Shown: piece after piece, positions 36,816-45,628 of the stretch | Position numbering within the stretch: the first letter of the stretch is position 1 | Layout of the letters: each line of letters opens with the position of its first letter | NCBI RefSeq assembly: GCF_003337425.1 | Contig: NZ_QPJU01000002.1 | Span: forward strand, 1 to 64,000 | DNA: 64,000 nt | Direction of reading: 5' to 3' | Source: Extensimonas vulgaris | GTDB taxonomy: Bacteria > Pseudomonadota > Gammaproteobacteria > Burkholderiales > Burkholderiaceae_C | Made by a program: the position numbers and the translations under genes | The notes under the pieces: model-generated | The model's database searches: none | What the model was told of the DNA's origin: nothing | Seen by the model: the letters and a program-made list of their open reading frames with translations, nothing else

Positions 36816-36984
36816 CTAGGAGCCTGTCGGACTTTGGGCGTCGATAGCGAGAATGGGCCCCAGCGAGGCCAGTTTTGCCGGATTCGCCGCCCCATAGCGG
36901 GACTATGGGGCAAGAAGACGGTAAAAAATGGGCCGCTGCGGCGCATTCGCAGCCGACGATTCCAAAGTCCGACAGGCTCCTAGA
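36816..36984. mobile_element. 169-bp palindromic MITE-like element P (copy 1)
   Basis: Ends are a perfect 22-base inverted repeat beginning CTAGGAGCCTGTCGGAC and ending GTCCGACAGGCTCCTAG. The centre is another perfect hairpin, GCCCCATAG (36889-36897) / CTATGGGGC (36903-36911). The whole sequence is an imperfect palindrome centred at 36900. An almost identical copy of the same length is at 47591-47759. It separates the alpha and beta dioxygenase genes. Confidence 0.92.
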
Positions 36985-36996
36985 GCACCTGGGGTT

Positions 36997-38268
36997 TCAG
37001 GCCGTCTCCGTCATGACCTTCTTGTAGTGGTTCCAGAAGCCCCGGTTGGTCGTCTCGTCGCTGATGTGGCCTACGACCACGCCCATGTCATCGACATGCT
37101 CGCGGTTCAGGCCGCGCGAGAGGTCGAGCCAGGCGTCTTCGCCGCGCAGGGCGATCTGCTGGCGCTCGGAGATCACGCTGTCGTCGGCCAGCAGGAAGGC
37201 GGCCGGCCCCATCGCGCCCTCGGAGTTGCGGATGATGCGTGCATTGAGCTCGTCGGAGGCACCTTCGAGCAGCATGGGCGTGTGCCACTGGATGCATTCG
37301 TGCGCGCTCACGGGCTGGAAGATGACGATGTTCATCTCGCCGAGGAACAGGTTCGGGAAGATGGCCGCGTGCGGCGGGCCGTCGCGCAGAATCTGGTCGG
37401 CCTTGGCCTCGCCGTGGAAGGCTTTCATCTGCGCCACATAGTCGGGATAGCGGTCGGCGCTGGTATTGAGCCACTCCAGATACCGTTTGTAGGTGGGCGA
37501 GAAATACAACTCGGTATGGCCGTTGCCCCAGTCCTTGGTTTCCGACTTCAGGCTTTCTTCGGTGGCGATCACGGCAGAGTCATACTGCGAGCGGATGACC
37601 TGCGCGAACGAGGCGTGCACGTCGTTGACGTGGTAGCCGTCGGTGTCGTTTTCGGGCAGCATCTTCCAGTTCGAGGCAAAGCGCTGCTTGGCCCAGCCGG
37701 CCGTGAGCTTGATGCGGCCCGTGGGCGACATGTCGCAGGAGCGGTCGAGCAGAATCTTTGCGCGCCCCAGGTGTTCGGACAGCGGCGGCACGTCGTCCTT
37801 GAAGCTCGCGAACACGAAGCCGCGGTAGCTCTCGGTGCGCAGCTTGCGCATGCCCAGCGTGGATTTGTCTTTCGTGAAACCACCCGGGTAGGGCACGTCT
37901 TTCAGATTGCCCCCGAGGTCGAACACCCAGCCGTGGTAGGCGCAGGTGAAGTATTTGTCTTTGCCGTGCTTTTCGACGCGCAGCATGTTGCCGCGGTGCG
38001 TGCAGCGGTTGACCAGCACGGCGATCGAGTTGTCACGCTGGCGCACCATCAGCACTTCTTCGAGGCCCAGCGTGCGGCGCACGTATTCGCCGGCGCTCGG
38101 GATTTCGGAGTCGTGGCCCACGAACACCCAGCCGCCGTGGAAGATTTTTTTCATCTCCTGTTCGAACAGCGCCTCGTTGGTATAGACGCTGCCGCGGATG
38201 CGGTCTTTTTCAATCAGGGCTGCCACATCCGGGGCAGAATTCAGACTAACAGTAGTTTGGGTGGTCAT
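36997..38268 (-). CDS. Ring-hydroxylating dioxygenase, alpha subunit
   Basis: A 423-residue oxygenase large subunit. Rieske ligands are Cys89/His91 (RCTHRGN) and Cys109/His112 (CAYHGWVFD). The mononuclear iron site is ENDTDGYHVNDVH. Substrate uptake from the ring-activating step would feed catechol-type diols into the meta pathway encoded upstream. The subfamily is near benzoate/aniline-type enzymes, but I cannot fix the substrate. Its ferredoxin is presumably the Rieske protein at 27500-27892. RBS AAAGGAGTG precedes ATG 38268. Confidence 0.91.
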   Translation of the reverse strand: MTTQTTVSLNSAPDVAALIEKDRIRGSVYTNEALFEQEMKKIFHGGWVFVGHDSEIPSAGEYVRRTLGLEEVLMVRQRDNSIAVLVNRCTHRGNMLRVEKHGKDKYFTCAYHGWVFDLGGNLKDVPYPGGFTKDKSTLGMRKLRTESYRGFVFASFKDDVPPLSEHLGRAKILLDRSCDMSPTGRIKLTAGWAKQRFASNWKMLPENDTDGYHVNDVHASFAQVIRSQYDSAVIATEESLKSETKDWGNGHTELYFSPTYKRYLEWLNTSADRYPDYVAQMKAFHGEAKADQILRDGPPHAAIFPNLFLGEMNIVIFQPVSAHECIQWHTPMLLEGASDELNARIIRNSEGAMGPAAFLLADDSVISERQQIALRGEDAWLDLSRGLNREHVDDMGVVVGHISDETTNRGFWNHYKKVMTETA

Positions 38269-38318
38269 GACACACTCCTTTCAACGGCCGACATTGGCCC
38301 ACAGACACATGAAACCTG

Positions 38319-38395
38319 GACTTACGCAAACAAGGATGCTGCAGAGTGTTTTGCCATGGGGCAAACGCCTTGCCGGTGCCCGATTTGCGTAAGTC
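38319..38395. mobile_element. MITE-like element, GACTTACGCAAA family (copy B)
   Basis: A 77-base element with the same perfect 12-base terminal repeats as copy A, in inverted orientation. The interior has GTTTTGCCATGGGGCAAAC, a small hairpin, then GCCTTGCCGG. It lies between the tautomerase stop (38458) and the dioxygenase alpha start (38268). Confidence 0.87.
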
Positions 38396-38457
38396 GTGGA
38401 AACTTCTGACGGCGGGTGCACCACCCAGGCGCACCCGCTTCCCTTTAGAACCTGTTT

Positions 38458-38649
38458 TTAGCGCCCCAGGTCCTTGGCGCTGACACCCGCGATACCCCAG
38501 TTTTCCTTGGGCATGTCGTGGATCCAGACGCGCACGTTTTCCTTGGGGGCACCCAACGCTTCTTGCAGCGCCTGGGTCACTTTTTGGATCACGGCGCGCT
38601 TTTGCTCTTCGGTGCGGCCTTCGAGCAGGTAAATCTGTGCAAATGGCAT
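38458..38649 (-). CDS. dmpI: 4-oxalocrotonate tautomerase
   Basis: A 63-residue enzyme of the oxalocrotonate branch of catechol meta-cleavage. The catalytic Pro follows the initiator Met (MPFAQIYLLEGRTEEQKRAV). Arg near residue 11 and GAPKENVRVWIHDMPKENWG complete the family pattern. It isomerises 2-hydroxymuconate for the decarboxylase encoded 29 bases upstream. xylH is an equivalent name. Confidence 0.93.
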   Translation of the reverse strand: MPFAQIYLLEGRTEEQKRAVIQKVTQALQEALGAPKENVRVWIHDMPKENWGIAGVSAKDLGR

Positions 38650-38678
38650 AAAAAGCTCCTTGGTAAAAACCGCGCGAA

Positions 38679-39470
38679 TCAGACGAAGCGCAGCCCCACG
38701 CTGCCCAGGTTCTGCACCTTGAGCGTGACGGCGTCGCCGGCCTGCACGGCCACGGCTTCGGTGATGCCGCCAGAGAGCACCAGGCTGCCCGCTGGCAGCT
38801 CCTGACCGCGTGCGGCCAGGTGGTTGACGAGCATGGCCACCGCAGCGGCGGGGTTGCCGACCACGGCGGCGCCGGCACCAAACGCCACGGGTACGCCGTT
38901 TTTCTCGAGCACCACGCCAAGCGTGCGCAGGTCGAGGTCTTGCGCATTTGCGATGCGGCTGCCGACGACGAAGCGCGCGGCCGAGGTGTTGTCGGCGATC
39001 ACGCTCTTGGCGTCGAATTTGAAGTCGCGGTAGCGGCTGTCGATGACTTCGATGCCTGCGAGCACGAAGTCACACGCCGCGAGCACGGCGCCCACGTGGC
39101 AGCCCGGCCCTTTGAGCGCGGTCTTGGTGACGAAGCAGATCTCGGGCTCGACCTTGGGGTGGATGAGCTCGCTGACCTTGATGGCCGCGCCTTCGGGTAC
39201 GGCGAATTCATCGACGAGAAAGCCGAACACCGGCTCGCTCACGCCCATTTGCTTCATCTTGGCAAACGAGGTCAGCCCAGCCTTGTAGCCGACCACACGC
39301 GCGCCGCGCGCCGTCTTGCGCGCGAGCACTGCCTCCTGCACGTCGTAGGCGTCGTCCCAGTCCATGCTGGGGTGCTGGTCGGTGATCTTGGGCGTGTCCT
39401 GCGCCTTGAGCTGGCAGTTCTCGAGGTACTCGGCCAACTGCGCGATGGTGGCTTTGTCCAATGTGCTCAT
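38679..39470 (-). CDS. dmpH: 4-oxalocrotonate decarboxylase
   Basis: Decarboxylates 2-oxo-3-hexenedioate to 2-hydroxypenta-2,4-dienoate. The 263-residue protein belongs to the hydratase/decarboxylase family: RGARVVGYKAGLTSFAKMKQ, PKVEPEICFVTKTALKGPGC and EVIDSRYRDFKFDAKSVIAD. The order and the divergence from the hydratase paralogue at 41480-42262 distinguish it. It usually forms a complex with that hydratase. xylI is an equivalent name. Confidence 0.92.
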   Translation of the reverse strand: MSTLDKATIAQLAEYLENCQLKAQDTPKITDQHPSMDWDDAYDVQEAVLARKTARGARVVGYKAGLTSFAKMKQMGVSEPVFGFLVDEFAVPEGAAIKVSELIHPKVEPEICFVTKTALKGPGCHVGAVLAACDFVLAGIEVIDSRYRDFKFDAKSVIADNTSAARFVVGSRIANAQDLDLRTLGVVLEKNGVPVAFGAGAAVVGNPAAAVAMLVNHLAARGQELPAGSLVLSGGITEAVAVQAGDAVTLKVQNLGSVGLRFV

Positions 39471-39480
39471 CGCCGTCTCC

Positions 39481-40524
39481 TCAGGCTGCCTTGGCGGGGA
39501 TCAGGCCGCGTTCCTTGGCCATGGTCAGGGCTGTGTCTTCGATCATGTCTTCCTGGCCGCCGACCATGCCGCGCCGGCCCAGCTCCACCAGGATGTCGCG
39601 CGCAGGGATGCCGTACTTGGCCGCCGCACGCTTGGCAAACAGCAGGAAGGAGCCGTACACCCCAGCATAGCCAAGCGTCAGCGCGTCGCGGTCGATGCGG
39701 ATCGGGAAGTCCATGATGGGCACCACCAGGTCTTCGGCCACGTCGGTGATCTTGGCCACGTCCACGCCGGTTTGGATGCCCATGAGGTCGCACACCGCCA
39801 CCAGCACCTCCATGGGCGTGTTGCCGGCGCCGGCACCCAGGCCCGCCGCCGCGGCGTCGATGCGCCGCGCACCCACTTCGATCGCCGCAATGGAGTTGGC
39901 CACACCCATCGCGAGGTTGTGGTGGCCGTGAAAGCCGAGCTCGGTTTCGGGCTTGAGCGCATCACGCACCGCGCTCAGGCGTGCCTTCACGCCGTCGGGC
40001 AGCAGGTGGCCGGCAGAATCGGTGATGTAGATGCAGTTGGCGCCGTAGCCCTCCATCAGCTTGGCCTGCTTGACCAGACCTTCGGGGCTGTTCATGTGGG
40101 CCATCATCAGGAAGCCCACCGTGTCCATGTCCATCTTGCGCGCCATCGTGATGTGCTGCTCGGACACGTCGGCCTCGGTGCAGTGCGTGGCCACACGGAT
40201 GGTGTGCACGCCCAGATCGTGGGCCATCTTGAGGTGATCGACGGTGCCTATGCCTGGCAGCAGCAGCGCCGAGACCTTGGCCTGCTTCATCAGCGGAATG
40301 ACGGCGGACAGGTATTCCTCGTCGGTGTGCGCGGGAAAGCCATAGTTGACGGAGCTGCCGCCCAGGCCGTCGCCGTGCGTGACTTCGATCAGCGGCACGC
40401 CGGCTGCGTCGAGACCGCAGGCGATGCTCTTCATCTGTTCGAGCGTCATCTGGTGGCGCTTGGGGTGCATGCCGTCGCGCAGGGTCATGTCGTGGACGGT
40501 GATTTTGGTTCCAGCAAGATTCAT
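39481..40524 (-). CDS. dmpG: 4-hydroxy-2-oxovalerate aldolase
   Basis: Cleaves 4-hydroxy-2-oxovalerate into pyruvate and acetaldehyde and channels the aldehyde to the adjacent dehydrogenase. The 347-residue TIM-barrel enzyme has the metal-binding start [12 protein letters not shown] and the HxH pair in [15 protein letters not shown]. The C-terminal domain that binds DmpF is present ([17 protein letters not shown]). It starts 11 bases after the dehydrogenase stop. Confidence 0.96.
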   Translation of the reverse strand: MNLAGTKITVHDMTLRDGMHPKRHQMTLEQMKSIACGLDAAGVPLIEVTHGDGLGGSSVNYGFPAHTDEEYLSAVIPLMKQAKVSALLLPGIGTVDHLKMAHDLGVHTIRVATHCTEADVSEQHITMARKMDMDTVGFLMMAHMNSPEGLVKQAKLMEGYGANCIYITDSAGHLLPDGVKARLSAVRDALKPETELGFHGHHNLAMGVANSIAAIEVGARRIDAAAAGLGAGAGNTPMEVLVAVCDLMGIQTGVDVAKITDVAEDLVVPIMDFPIRIDRDALTLGYAGVYGSFLLFAKRAAAKYGIPARDILVELGRRGMVGGQEDMIEDTALTMAKERGLIPAKAA

Positions 40525-40535
40525 GGTGTGTCCCT

Positions 40536-41447
40536 TCAGGCGGCAACGGGTTCGAGGGTCAAGGCGCCGCTGAGGATTTCTTCGGCGAACATTTCGGCGG
40601 TGCGCGCGGCGGCGGCGGTCATGATGTCGAGGTTGCCCGCATACTTGGGCAGGTAGTCGCCCAGGCCCTCGACCTCGAGGAAGATCGAGACACGTTTGCC
40701 GTCGAACACCGGGCCGTTGACCAGCTTGTAGCCGGGCACGTACTGCTGCACTTCTTTGATCATGGCGTGGATGGATTCGGTGATCCTGGCCTGGTCGGGC
40801 TCGGTCTCGGTCAGGCAATGCACGGTGTCGCGCATGATCAGCGGCGGCTCGGCCGGGTTGATGATGATGATGGCCTTGCCCTTCTTGGCGCCGCCGACCT
40901 GCTCGATCGCCTTGGCCGTGGTGCGCGTGAATTCGTCGATGTTCTTGCGCGTGCCCGGCCCGGCCGAACGGCTCGAAACGGTGGCGACGATCTCGCCATA
41001 GGCCACGGGCTGCACGCGCGCCACGGCCGCCACCATGGGGATGGTGGCCTGGCCGCCGCAGGTGACCATGTTGACGTTCATCTCGCGCCGGCCCACGTGC
41101 TCGCGCAGGTTCACGGGCGGCACGCAAAAGGGCCCGATGGCCGCGGGCGTGAGGTCGATCATCAGGGCGCCCTCGGCGTTGACCTTGCGGCTGTTTTCGG
41201 GGTGCACGTAGGCGCTGGTGGCATCGAAAACGATTTGTACGCCGTCGGCCTTGATGTGCGGCACCAGGCCATCGACGCCTTCGGCGGTGGTCTTGATGCC
41301 CATCTCGCGGGCTTTTTTCAGACCGTCGGATTCGGGGTCTATGCCCACCATCCACACGGGCTCGAGCACTGGGCTGCGCTTGAGCTTGGCCAGCAAATCG
41401 GTGCCTATGTTGCCGGGGCCGATCACGGCACACTTGATTTTCTGCAT
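40536..41447 (-). CDS. dmpF: Acetaldehyde dehydrogenase (acylating)
   Basis: Converts acetaldehyde, NAD and CoA to acetyl-CoA. The 303-residue protein has the Rossmann start [17 protein letters not shown], the catalytic Cys in [14 protein letters not shown] and [15 protein letters not shown]. It forms a heterotetramer with the aldolase. The start at 41447 matches the family; the longer frame upstream is a shadow of the hydratase gene. Confidence 0.96.
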   Translation of the reverse strand: MQKIKCAVIGPGNIGTDLLAKLKRSPVLEPVWMVGIDPESDGLKKAREMGIKTTAEGVDGLVPHIKADGVQIVFDATSAYVHPENSRKVNAEGALMIDLTPAAIGPFCVPPVNLREHVGRREMNVNMVTCGGQATIPMVAAVARVQPVAYGEIVATVSSRSAGPGTRKNIDEFTRTTAKAIEQVGGAKKGKAIIIINPAEPPLIMRDTVHCLTETEPDQARITESIHAMIKEVQQYVPGYKLVNGPVFDGKRVSIFLEVEGLGDYLPKYAGNLDIMTAAAARTAEMFAEEILSGALTLEPVAA

Positions 41448-41479
41448 GAAAACTCCGTCAATGAAAAATGAGATGGCGC

Positions 41480-42262
41480 TCAGCCAAAACGCACCGAGCA
41501 GCTGCCCAGGCCGCCGATGTGCACGGCAAAATGGTCGCCCGCCTGCGCGGGGCACATGGCGGCGAGCGCGCCCGAGAGCACGACTTCGCCGGCCTTGAGG
41601 CCGATTCCCAGGCGCCCCAGCGTGTTCGCGAGCCAGGCCACGGCGTTCACGGGCGAGCCCAGCGCCGCAGCACCCGCGCCGGTGGCGATGACCTCGCCGT
41701 TTTTCTCGAGCACCATGCCGCAGGTGATGAGGTCGATCTTGCGCGGATCGACCGCGGCGCTGCCGAGCACGAACACCCCGCACGAGGCGTTGTCGGCCAC
41801 GGTGTCCTGGATCTTGATCTTCCAGTCACGGATGCGCGAATCGACGATCTCGAAGCACGGCATCACGAAGTCGGTCGCGGCCAGCACGTCGGCATTGCTC
41901 ACGCCCGGGCCCATGAGGTCTTTCTTGAGCACGAAGGCGATCTCGCCTTCGGCCTTGGGCTGGATCAGCGAGGACATGGGGATGGTTTCGCCGTCGCTCA
42001 CGATCATGCCGTCGAGCATGTAGCCGAAGTCCGGCTGGTACACGCCCAGCATGTTCATGACGGCCTGGCTCGTGACGCCGATCTTTTTGCCGACGATACG
42101 CTCGCCCTGTTCCAGGCGGCGGGCAATCATGCGCTGCTGGATGCGGTAGGCGTCTTCTACCGTAATGTCGGGGTGGCGGTTGGTCAGGGGCTCGACCGTG
42201 CGGCATTGGCGCAGCGCTTCATAAAGCTCGTCGCCCAGGGTTTCTATGCGTTGCTTGTCCAT
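41480..42262 (-). CDS. dmpE: 2-oxopent-4-enoate hydratase
   Basis: Adds water to 2-hydroxypenta-2,4-dienoate to give 4-hydroxy-2-oxovalerate. The 260-residue protein has [40 protein letters not shown] and [20 protein letters not shown], nearly the textbook DmpE sequence. ATG 42262 ([17 protein letters not shown]) is used rather than an upstream TTG. It follows the semialdehyde dehydrogenase with 14 bases between. Confidence 0.95.
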   Translation of the reverse strand: MDKQRIETLGDELYEALRQCRTVEPLTNRHPDITVEDAYRIQQRMIARRLEQGERIVGKKIGVTSQAVMNMLGVYQPDFGYMLDGMIVSDGETIPMSSLIQPKAEGEIAFVLKKDLMGPGVSNADVLAATDFVMPCFEIVDSRIRDWKIKIQDTVADNASCGVFVLGSAAVDPRKIDLITCGMVLEKNGEVIATGAGAAALGSPVNAVAWLANTLGRLGIGLKAGEVVLSGALAAMCPAQAGDHFAVHIGGLGSCSVRFG

Positions 42263-42276
42263 GCTGTGGGCCTTTG

Positions 42277-43731
42277 TCAAAGTTTGATGCAGACGTTTTT
42301 CAGCTCGGTATAGAACTCGAGCGAGTGCACCCCGCCCTCGCGCCCTATGCCCGACTGCTTGGCGCCGCCAAAGGGTGTGCGCAGGTCGCGCAGGAACCAG
42401 CTATTGACCCAGGCAAGACCCACTTCCATGCGCTGCGCCACGCGGTGCGCGCGCGCGAGGTCGCGCGTCCAGATGGCCGTGGCCAGGCCGTAGTCGTTGT
42501 CGTTGGCCTTGGCGAGCACCTCTTCTTCGCTGTCAAAGGGCGCGATGTGGCAGCAGGGGCCGAAAATTTCCTCCTTGAGCACGCGCGCCGTCTCGGGCAG
42601 GCCCGTCCAGATCGTCGGCTGCACCCAGCTGCCTCCCGCGAGCTCGCCCGGCATGTCGGGCACGCCGCCGCCCGTGACCAGCGTCGCGCCCTCTTCGAGC
42701 GCAAGGCGGTAGTACGACAGCACCTTGGCCTGGTGCTCTTTGCTGATCAGCGGCCCCATGTTGGTCGCGGCGTCTTCGGGGCGCCCAAGCTTGAGGCCTT
42801 CGGCGCCTTTTTTGAGCGCGGCGACGAAGCGCTCGAAAAGCGGCCGCTCGACATAGACGCGCTCGGTGCCCAGGCACACCTGGCCGCAATTGGCAAACAC
42901 CGAGCGCATGGTGCCCTCGATGGCCGCGTCGAAGTCGCAGTCAGCGAACACGATGGCGGCATTCTTGCCGCCCATCTCCAGGCTGACGGGGCGCGCGCCC
43001 TTGGCGGCGGCCTTCATGATGACTTCGCCGGTGCGCGTTTCGCCGGTGAAGGTGATGGCGTTGACCTGCGGATGGCTGGTGACGTATTCGCCGGCCGAAT
43101 CGGGGCCGAAGCCGTGCACCACGTTATAGACGCCGGGCGGGATGCCGGCCTCGTTCATGACCTCGCCGAGCAGCGCGGCGGTCTGCGGGGTTTCTTCGGA
43201 GGGCTTGACGACCACAGCATTACCGCACGCGAGCGCGGGGCCGACCTTCCAGGTCATGAGCAGCAGCGGCAGGTTCCAGGGGCAGATCACGCCGACCACG
43301 CCCACGGGGCTGCGGTATCCGTAGTTGATCGCGCCGCGCCCGTCGGGCGTGGCCGTTTCGAAAAATTCGGTGGGGACGTTTTTCACCACGTCCGCAAAAA
43401 CCTTGAAGTTGGCCGCCCCGCGCGGGATGTCGATGTGGCTCGCCAGGCTGCGCGGCTTGCCGGTGTCCTCGCACTCGGCGGCCAGAAACTCCTCGAACCG
43501 GCGGTTGATCCCGTCGGCCACGGCGTACAGGCGTTCGACGCGCTCGGCCACGCTCATGCGACCCCAGGGGCCGCGCAAGGCCGCACGCGCTGCGGACACT
43601 GCGGCATCGACCTCGGCCTTGCCGGCCTCATGGACCTGCGCGATGACCTGGCCCGTGAGCGGCGAGCGCTTTTCGAAGGTTTTGCCGGTGGCGACGTAGG
43701 CACCGTCGATGAAATTCGAGATTTGCTTCAT
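42277..43731 (-). CDS. dmpC: 2-hydroxymuconic semialdehyde dehydrogenase
   Basis: Oxidises the ring-fission product to 2-hydroxymuconate, starting the oxalocrotonate branch. The 484-residue aldehyde dehydrogenase has VVGVICPWNLPLLLMTWKVG, the Glu motif EMGGKNAAIVF and the catalytic Cys in FANCGQVCLGTERV. The C-terminus (REGGVHSLEFYTELKNVCIK) is typical of DmpC/XylG. The start at 43731 follows CCTCGATATG-type spacing; upstream frame is a shadow. Confidence 0.95.
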   Translation of the reverse strand: MKQISNFIDGAYVATGKTFEKRSPLTGQVIAQVHEAGKAEVDAAVSAARAALRGPWGRMSVAERVERLYAVADGINRRFEEFLAAECEDTGKPRSLASHIDIPRGAANFKVFADVVKNVPTEFFETATPDGRGAINYGYRSPVGVVGVICPWNLPLLLMTWKVGPALACGNAVVVKPSEETPQTAALLGEVMNEAGIPPGVYNVVHGFGPDSAGEYVTSHPQVNAITFTGETRTGEVIMKAAAKGARPVSLEMGGKNAAIVFADCDFDAAIEGTMRSVFANCGQVCLGTERVYVERPLFERFVAALKKGAEGLKLGRPEDAATNMGPLISKEHQAKVLSYYRLALEEGATLVTGGGVPDMPGELAGGSWVQPTIWTGLPETARVLKEEIFGPCCHIAPFDSEEEVLAKANDNDYGLATAIWTRDLARAHRVAQRMEVGLAWVNSWFLRDLRTPFGGAKQSGIGREGGVHSLEFYTELKNVCIKL

Positions 43732-43763
43732 ATCGAGGAGGGTTGCTGAAAAAACAAAGAGAC

Positions 43764-44210
43764 CTATAGCCCTATCGCAGAAAGGCCGGCGCGCGCGCAG
43801 TCTTCGTCCTGCGCGGCCGAGCCGCCCGAGACGCCGATGCCGCCGATCAGCACACCGGCTTCGCGGATGGGCAAGCCCCCGCCAAAGACCACCAGGCGCG
43901 GGCGGTGCGGCAGGCCGATGCGCAGGGCTTCTTCGTCGCCGATCAGCTCGAACCACTGCGCCGTGGGCACGCCGAAGCTCGCCGCGGTGTAGGCCTTGTC
44001 GATGGCGATGTCGATCGAGTGCAGCGGCGCGCCGGGCATGCGCAAAAAGGCCATCAACAATCCTGCGGGGTCGGTGACGGCGACGTTGATGCGTATGCCA
44101 AGCGCCTGCGCATGCGCTACCGCCGCCTGCACGGCGGCGGCAGCGGCCTCGCAGGCGATGGCGCGCGTGCCCACGCTCAAGGTGGATTCAGCCATGGCGC
44201 GGGGCTGCAT
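43764..44210 (-). CDS. GlcG/HbpS-family (DUF336) protein of the catechol cluster
   Basis: A 148-residue protein of the GlcG/HbpS fold: INVAVTDPAGLLMAFLRMPG, HSIDIAIDKAYTAASFGVPT and VFGGGLPIREAGVLIGGIGV. Homologues are frequent beside catechol 2,3-dioxygenase genes but have no agreed role; heme or small-molecule binding is suggested for relatives. ATG 44210 overlaps the dioxygenase stop as TGATG; ATG 44195 is the alternative. Confidence 0.85.
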   Translation of the reverse strand: MQPRAMAESTLSVGTRAIACEAAAAAVQAAVAHAQALGIRINVAVTDPAGLLMAFLRMPGAPLHSIDIAIDKAYTAASFGVPTAQWFELIGDEEALRIGLPHRPRLVVFGGGLPIREAGVLIGGIGVSGGSAAQDEDCARAGLSAIGL

Positions 44211-45154
44211 CAGGTATAGACGTCGGTGAAGGCTTCATACGCTTCGCCGGTGTGGTAGATGATGCCGCGCCACATCTCGTCGCCCGTCCAGGTGGTGACG
44301 GGGCGGTCGGGCTGCGACAGGTAGCCCAGGCCCGAGAAGGTTTCGTTGCGGTTGCCGCTCGGGTCGAAGAAATAGATGGTGGTGCCGCGCGTGACGCCAT
44401 GGCGCGTGGGCGGCAGGTCCACCTTGACCTTGTTCTTGGCCATCACGTCGGCGGCCTTGAGCACGTCGGCCCAGTCTTCGAGGTAGAAGGCGATGTGGTG
44501 CAGCCCCATGCGCGGGCCGCCGACGAAGGCGATGTCGTGCGGCGTGTTCGAGCGCGACAGCCAGGTTGCGGCCTGGATGCTGTTGTCGGGCCCGACCATG
44601 ATCTGCTCGACCAGCTTGAAGTCCAGGCATTCGGTGGCGAACTTGGTGGTTTCGGCGACCTTGTTCACACCCGCTTCAGGGTTGAGCTCGCACATCAGCA
44701 GTGCGTGGTCGAGCCAGTGCACGCCCGCGCCCGTGATGTTGTCGGGCCAGGGGTCGGGGTTGACCGTGCCGACCTCCGTGCCCACGTATTCCTTCATGGC
44801 GTACAGGCGCATGTCGTGTCCGCTGGGCAGCTGGAATTGCAGCATGCGCCCGGTGGCAGGCAGCGTGCCTTCGGGCAGCATCTGGGTTTTGATGCCGTAG
44901 GCCTCGATGCGCTGTTGCAAGGCGTCGAGGTCGGCATCGTTTTCGACTTTGTACGCGATGTGTTCCATGCCCGCCTGGTCGGAGGGCGTGAGGATCAGCG
45001 AGTATTTGTCCCACTCGTCCCAGCACTTGAGATAGACATTGCCTTGCTTGTCTTCCATGGTTTTCTTGAGGCCCAGCACTTTTTCATAGTGCTTGACGGC
45101 CGCGGCCATGTCCATCACCCGCAGGTTGACGTGGCCGATTCGCATGATGCCCAT
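44210..45154 (-). CDS. dmpB: Catechol 2,3-dioxygenase
   Basis: Extradiol ring cleavage of catechol to 2-hydroxymuconic semialdehyde. The 314-residue two-domain VOC protein carries the Fe(II) ligands His150 (VHWLDHALL), His220 ([11 protein letters not shown]) and Glu271 (GNRNETFSG), the same order as XylE. DmpB/XylE are 307 residues, so length is normal. RBS GGAGAC overlaps the ferredoxin end. xylE is an equivalent name. Confidence 0.95.
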   Translation of the reverse strand: MGIMRIGHVNLRVMDMAAAVKHYEKVLGLKKTMEDKQGNVYLKCWDEWDKYSLILTPSDQAGMEHIAYKVENDADLDALQQRIEAYGIKTQMLPEGTLPATGRMLQFQLPSGHDMRLYAMKEYVGTEVGTVNPDPWPDNITGAGVHWLDHALLMCELNPEAGVNKVAETTKFATECLDFKLVEQIMVGPDNSIQAATWLSRSNTPHDIAFVGGPRMGLHHIAFYLEDWADVLKAADVMAKNKVKVDLPPTRHGVTRGTTIYFFDPSGNRNETFSGLGYLSQPDRPVTTWTGDEMWRGIIYHTGEAYEAFTDVYT

Positions 45155-45155
45155 T

Positions 45156-45602
45156 TCATGTCTCCTTGACATTTGCAGTTGCACAATCTGACGCGCCGAG
45201 CTTTGCCACGCCAGCACTCCACGAAAACCCCGGGGCTTTGCCCAGGGCCTTTTTCAGCTTGCCCAGCACTTCGACCTCAACGTTCGCACGCGGTGCCACG
45301 CGACAGGCAAGACATATCCCTTCAAGCTCCTCTGCGGCGCTGACATGCGCCCGGCTCATGGGGCCGACAAGGTGCACGTTACCCGCTTTCACCTTGACCT
45401 TGCAGACGCCGCAGCCGCCGCCCAGGCAACCCACCGGGATGCCCTTGCGACCTGTGCGTGCCATGCCCTGCAGCAGGGTTTCGGTTTCTGCGCAGGCATA
45501 CCACGCCTCCTGCGTGGACTCCGCCGCCGTTTGCGCAATGCACACCCAATGCCGGCCGGCGCCAGCGGGCGGGATGGGAGGTGGTGCGGGTTTCGTGCTC
45601 AT
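45156..45602 (-). CDS. dmpQ: Plant-type [2Fe-2S] ferredoxin, C23O-reactivating type
   Basis: XylT/DmpQ ferredoxins re-reduce the iron of catechol 2,3-dioxygenase after it is oxidised by substituted catechols. The cluster motif [14 protein letters not shown] and the fourth Cys in GICLACRV are intact. At 148 residues it is longer than the usual 100 or so, with a Pro-rich head and a C-terminal extension rich in Lys/Gly/Ala. It starts 26 bases after the hydrolase stop and ends just before the dioxygenase start. Confidence 0.88.
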   Translation of the reverse strand: MSTKPAPPPIPPAGAGRHWVCIAQTAAESTQEAWYACAETETLLQGMARTGRKGIPVGCLGGGCGVCKVKVKAGNVHLVGPMSRAHVSAAEELEGICLACRVAPRANVEVEVLGKLKKALGKAPGFSWSAGVAKLGASDCATANVKET

Positions 45603-45628
45603 GGCAGCGTTCTTTGGGTGCGGCAGCG

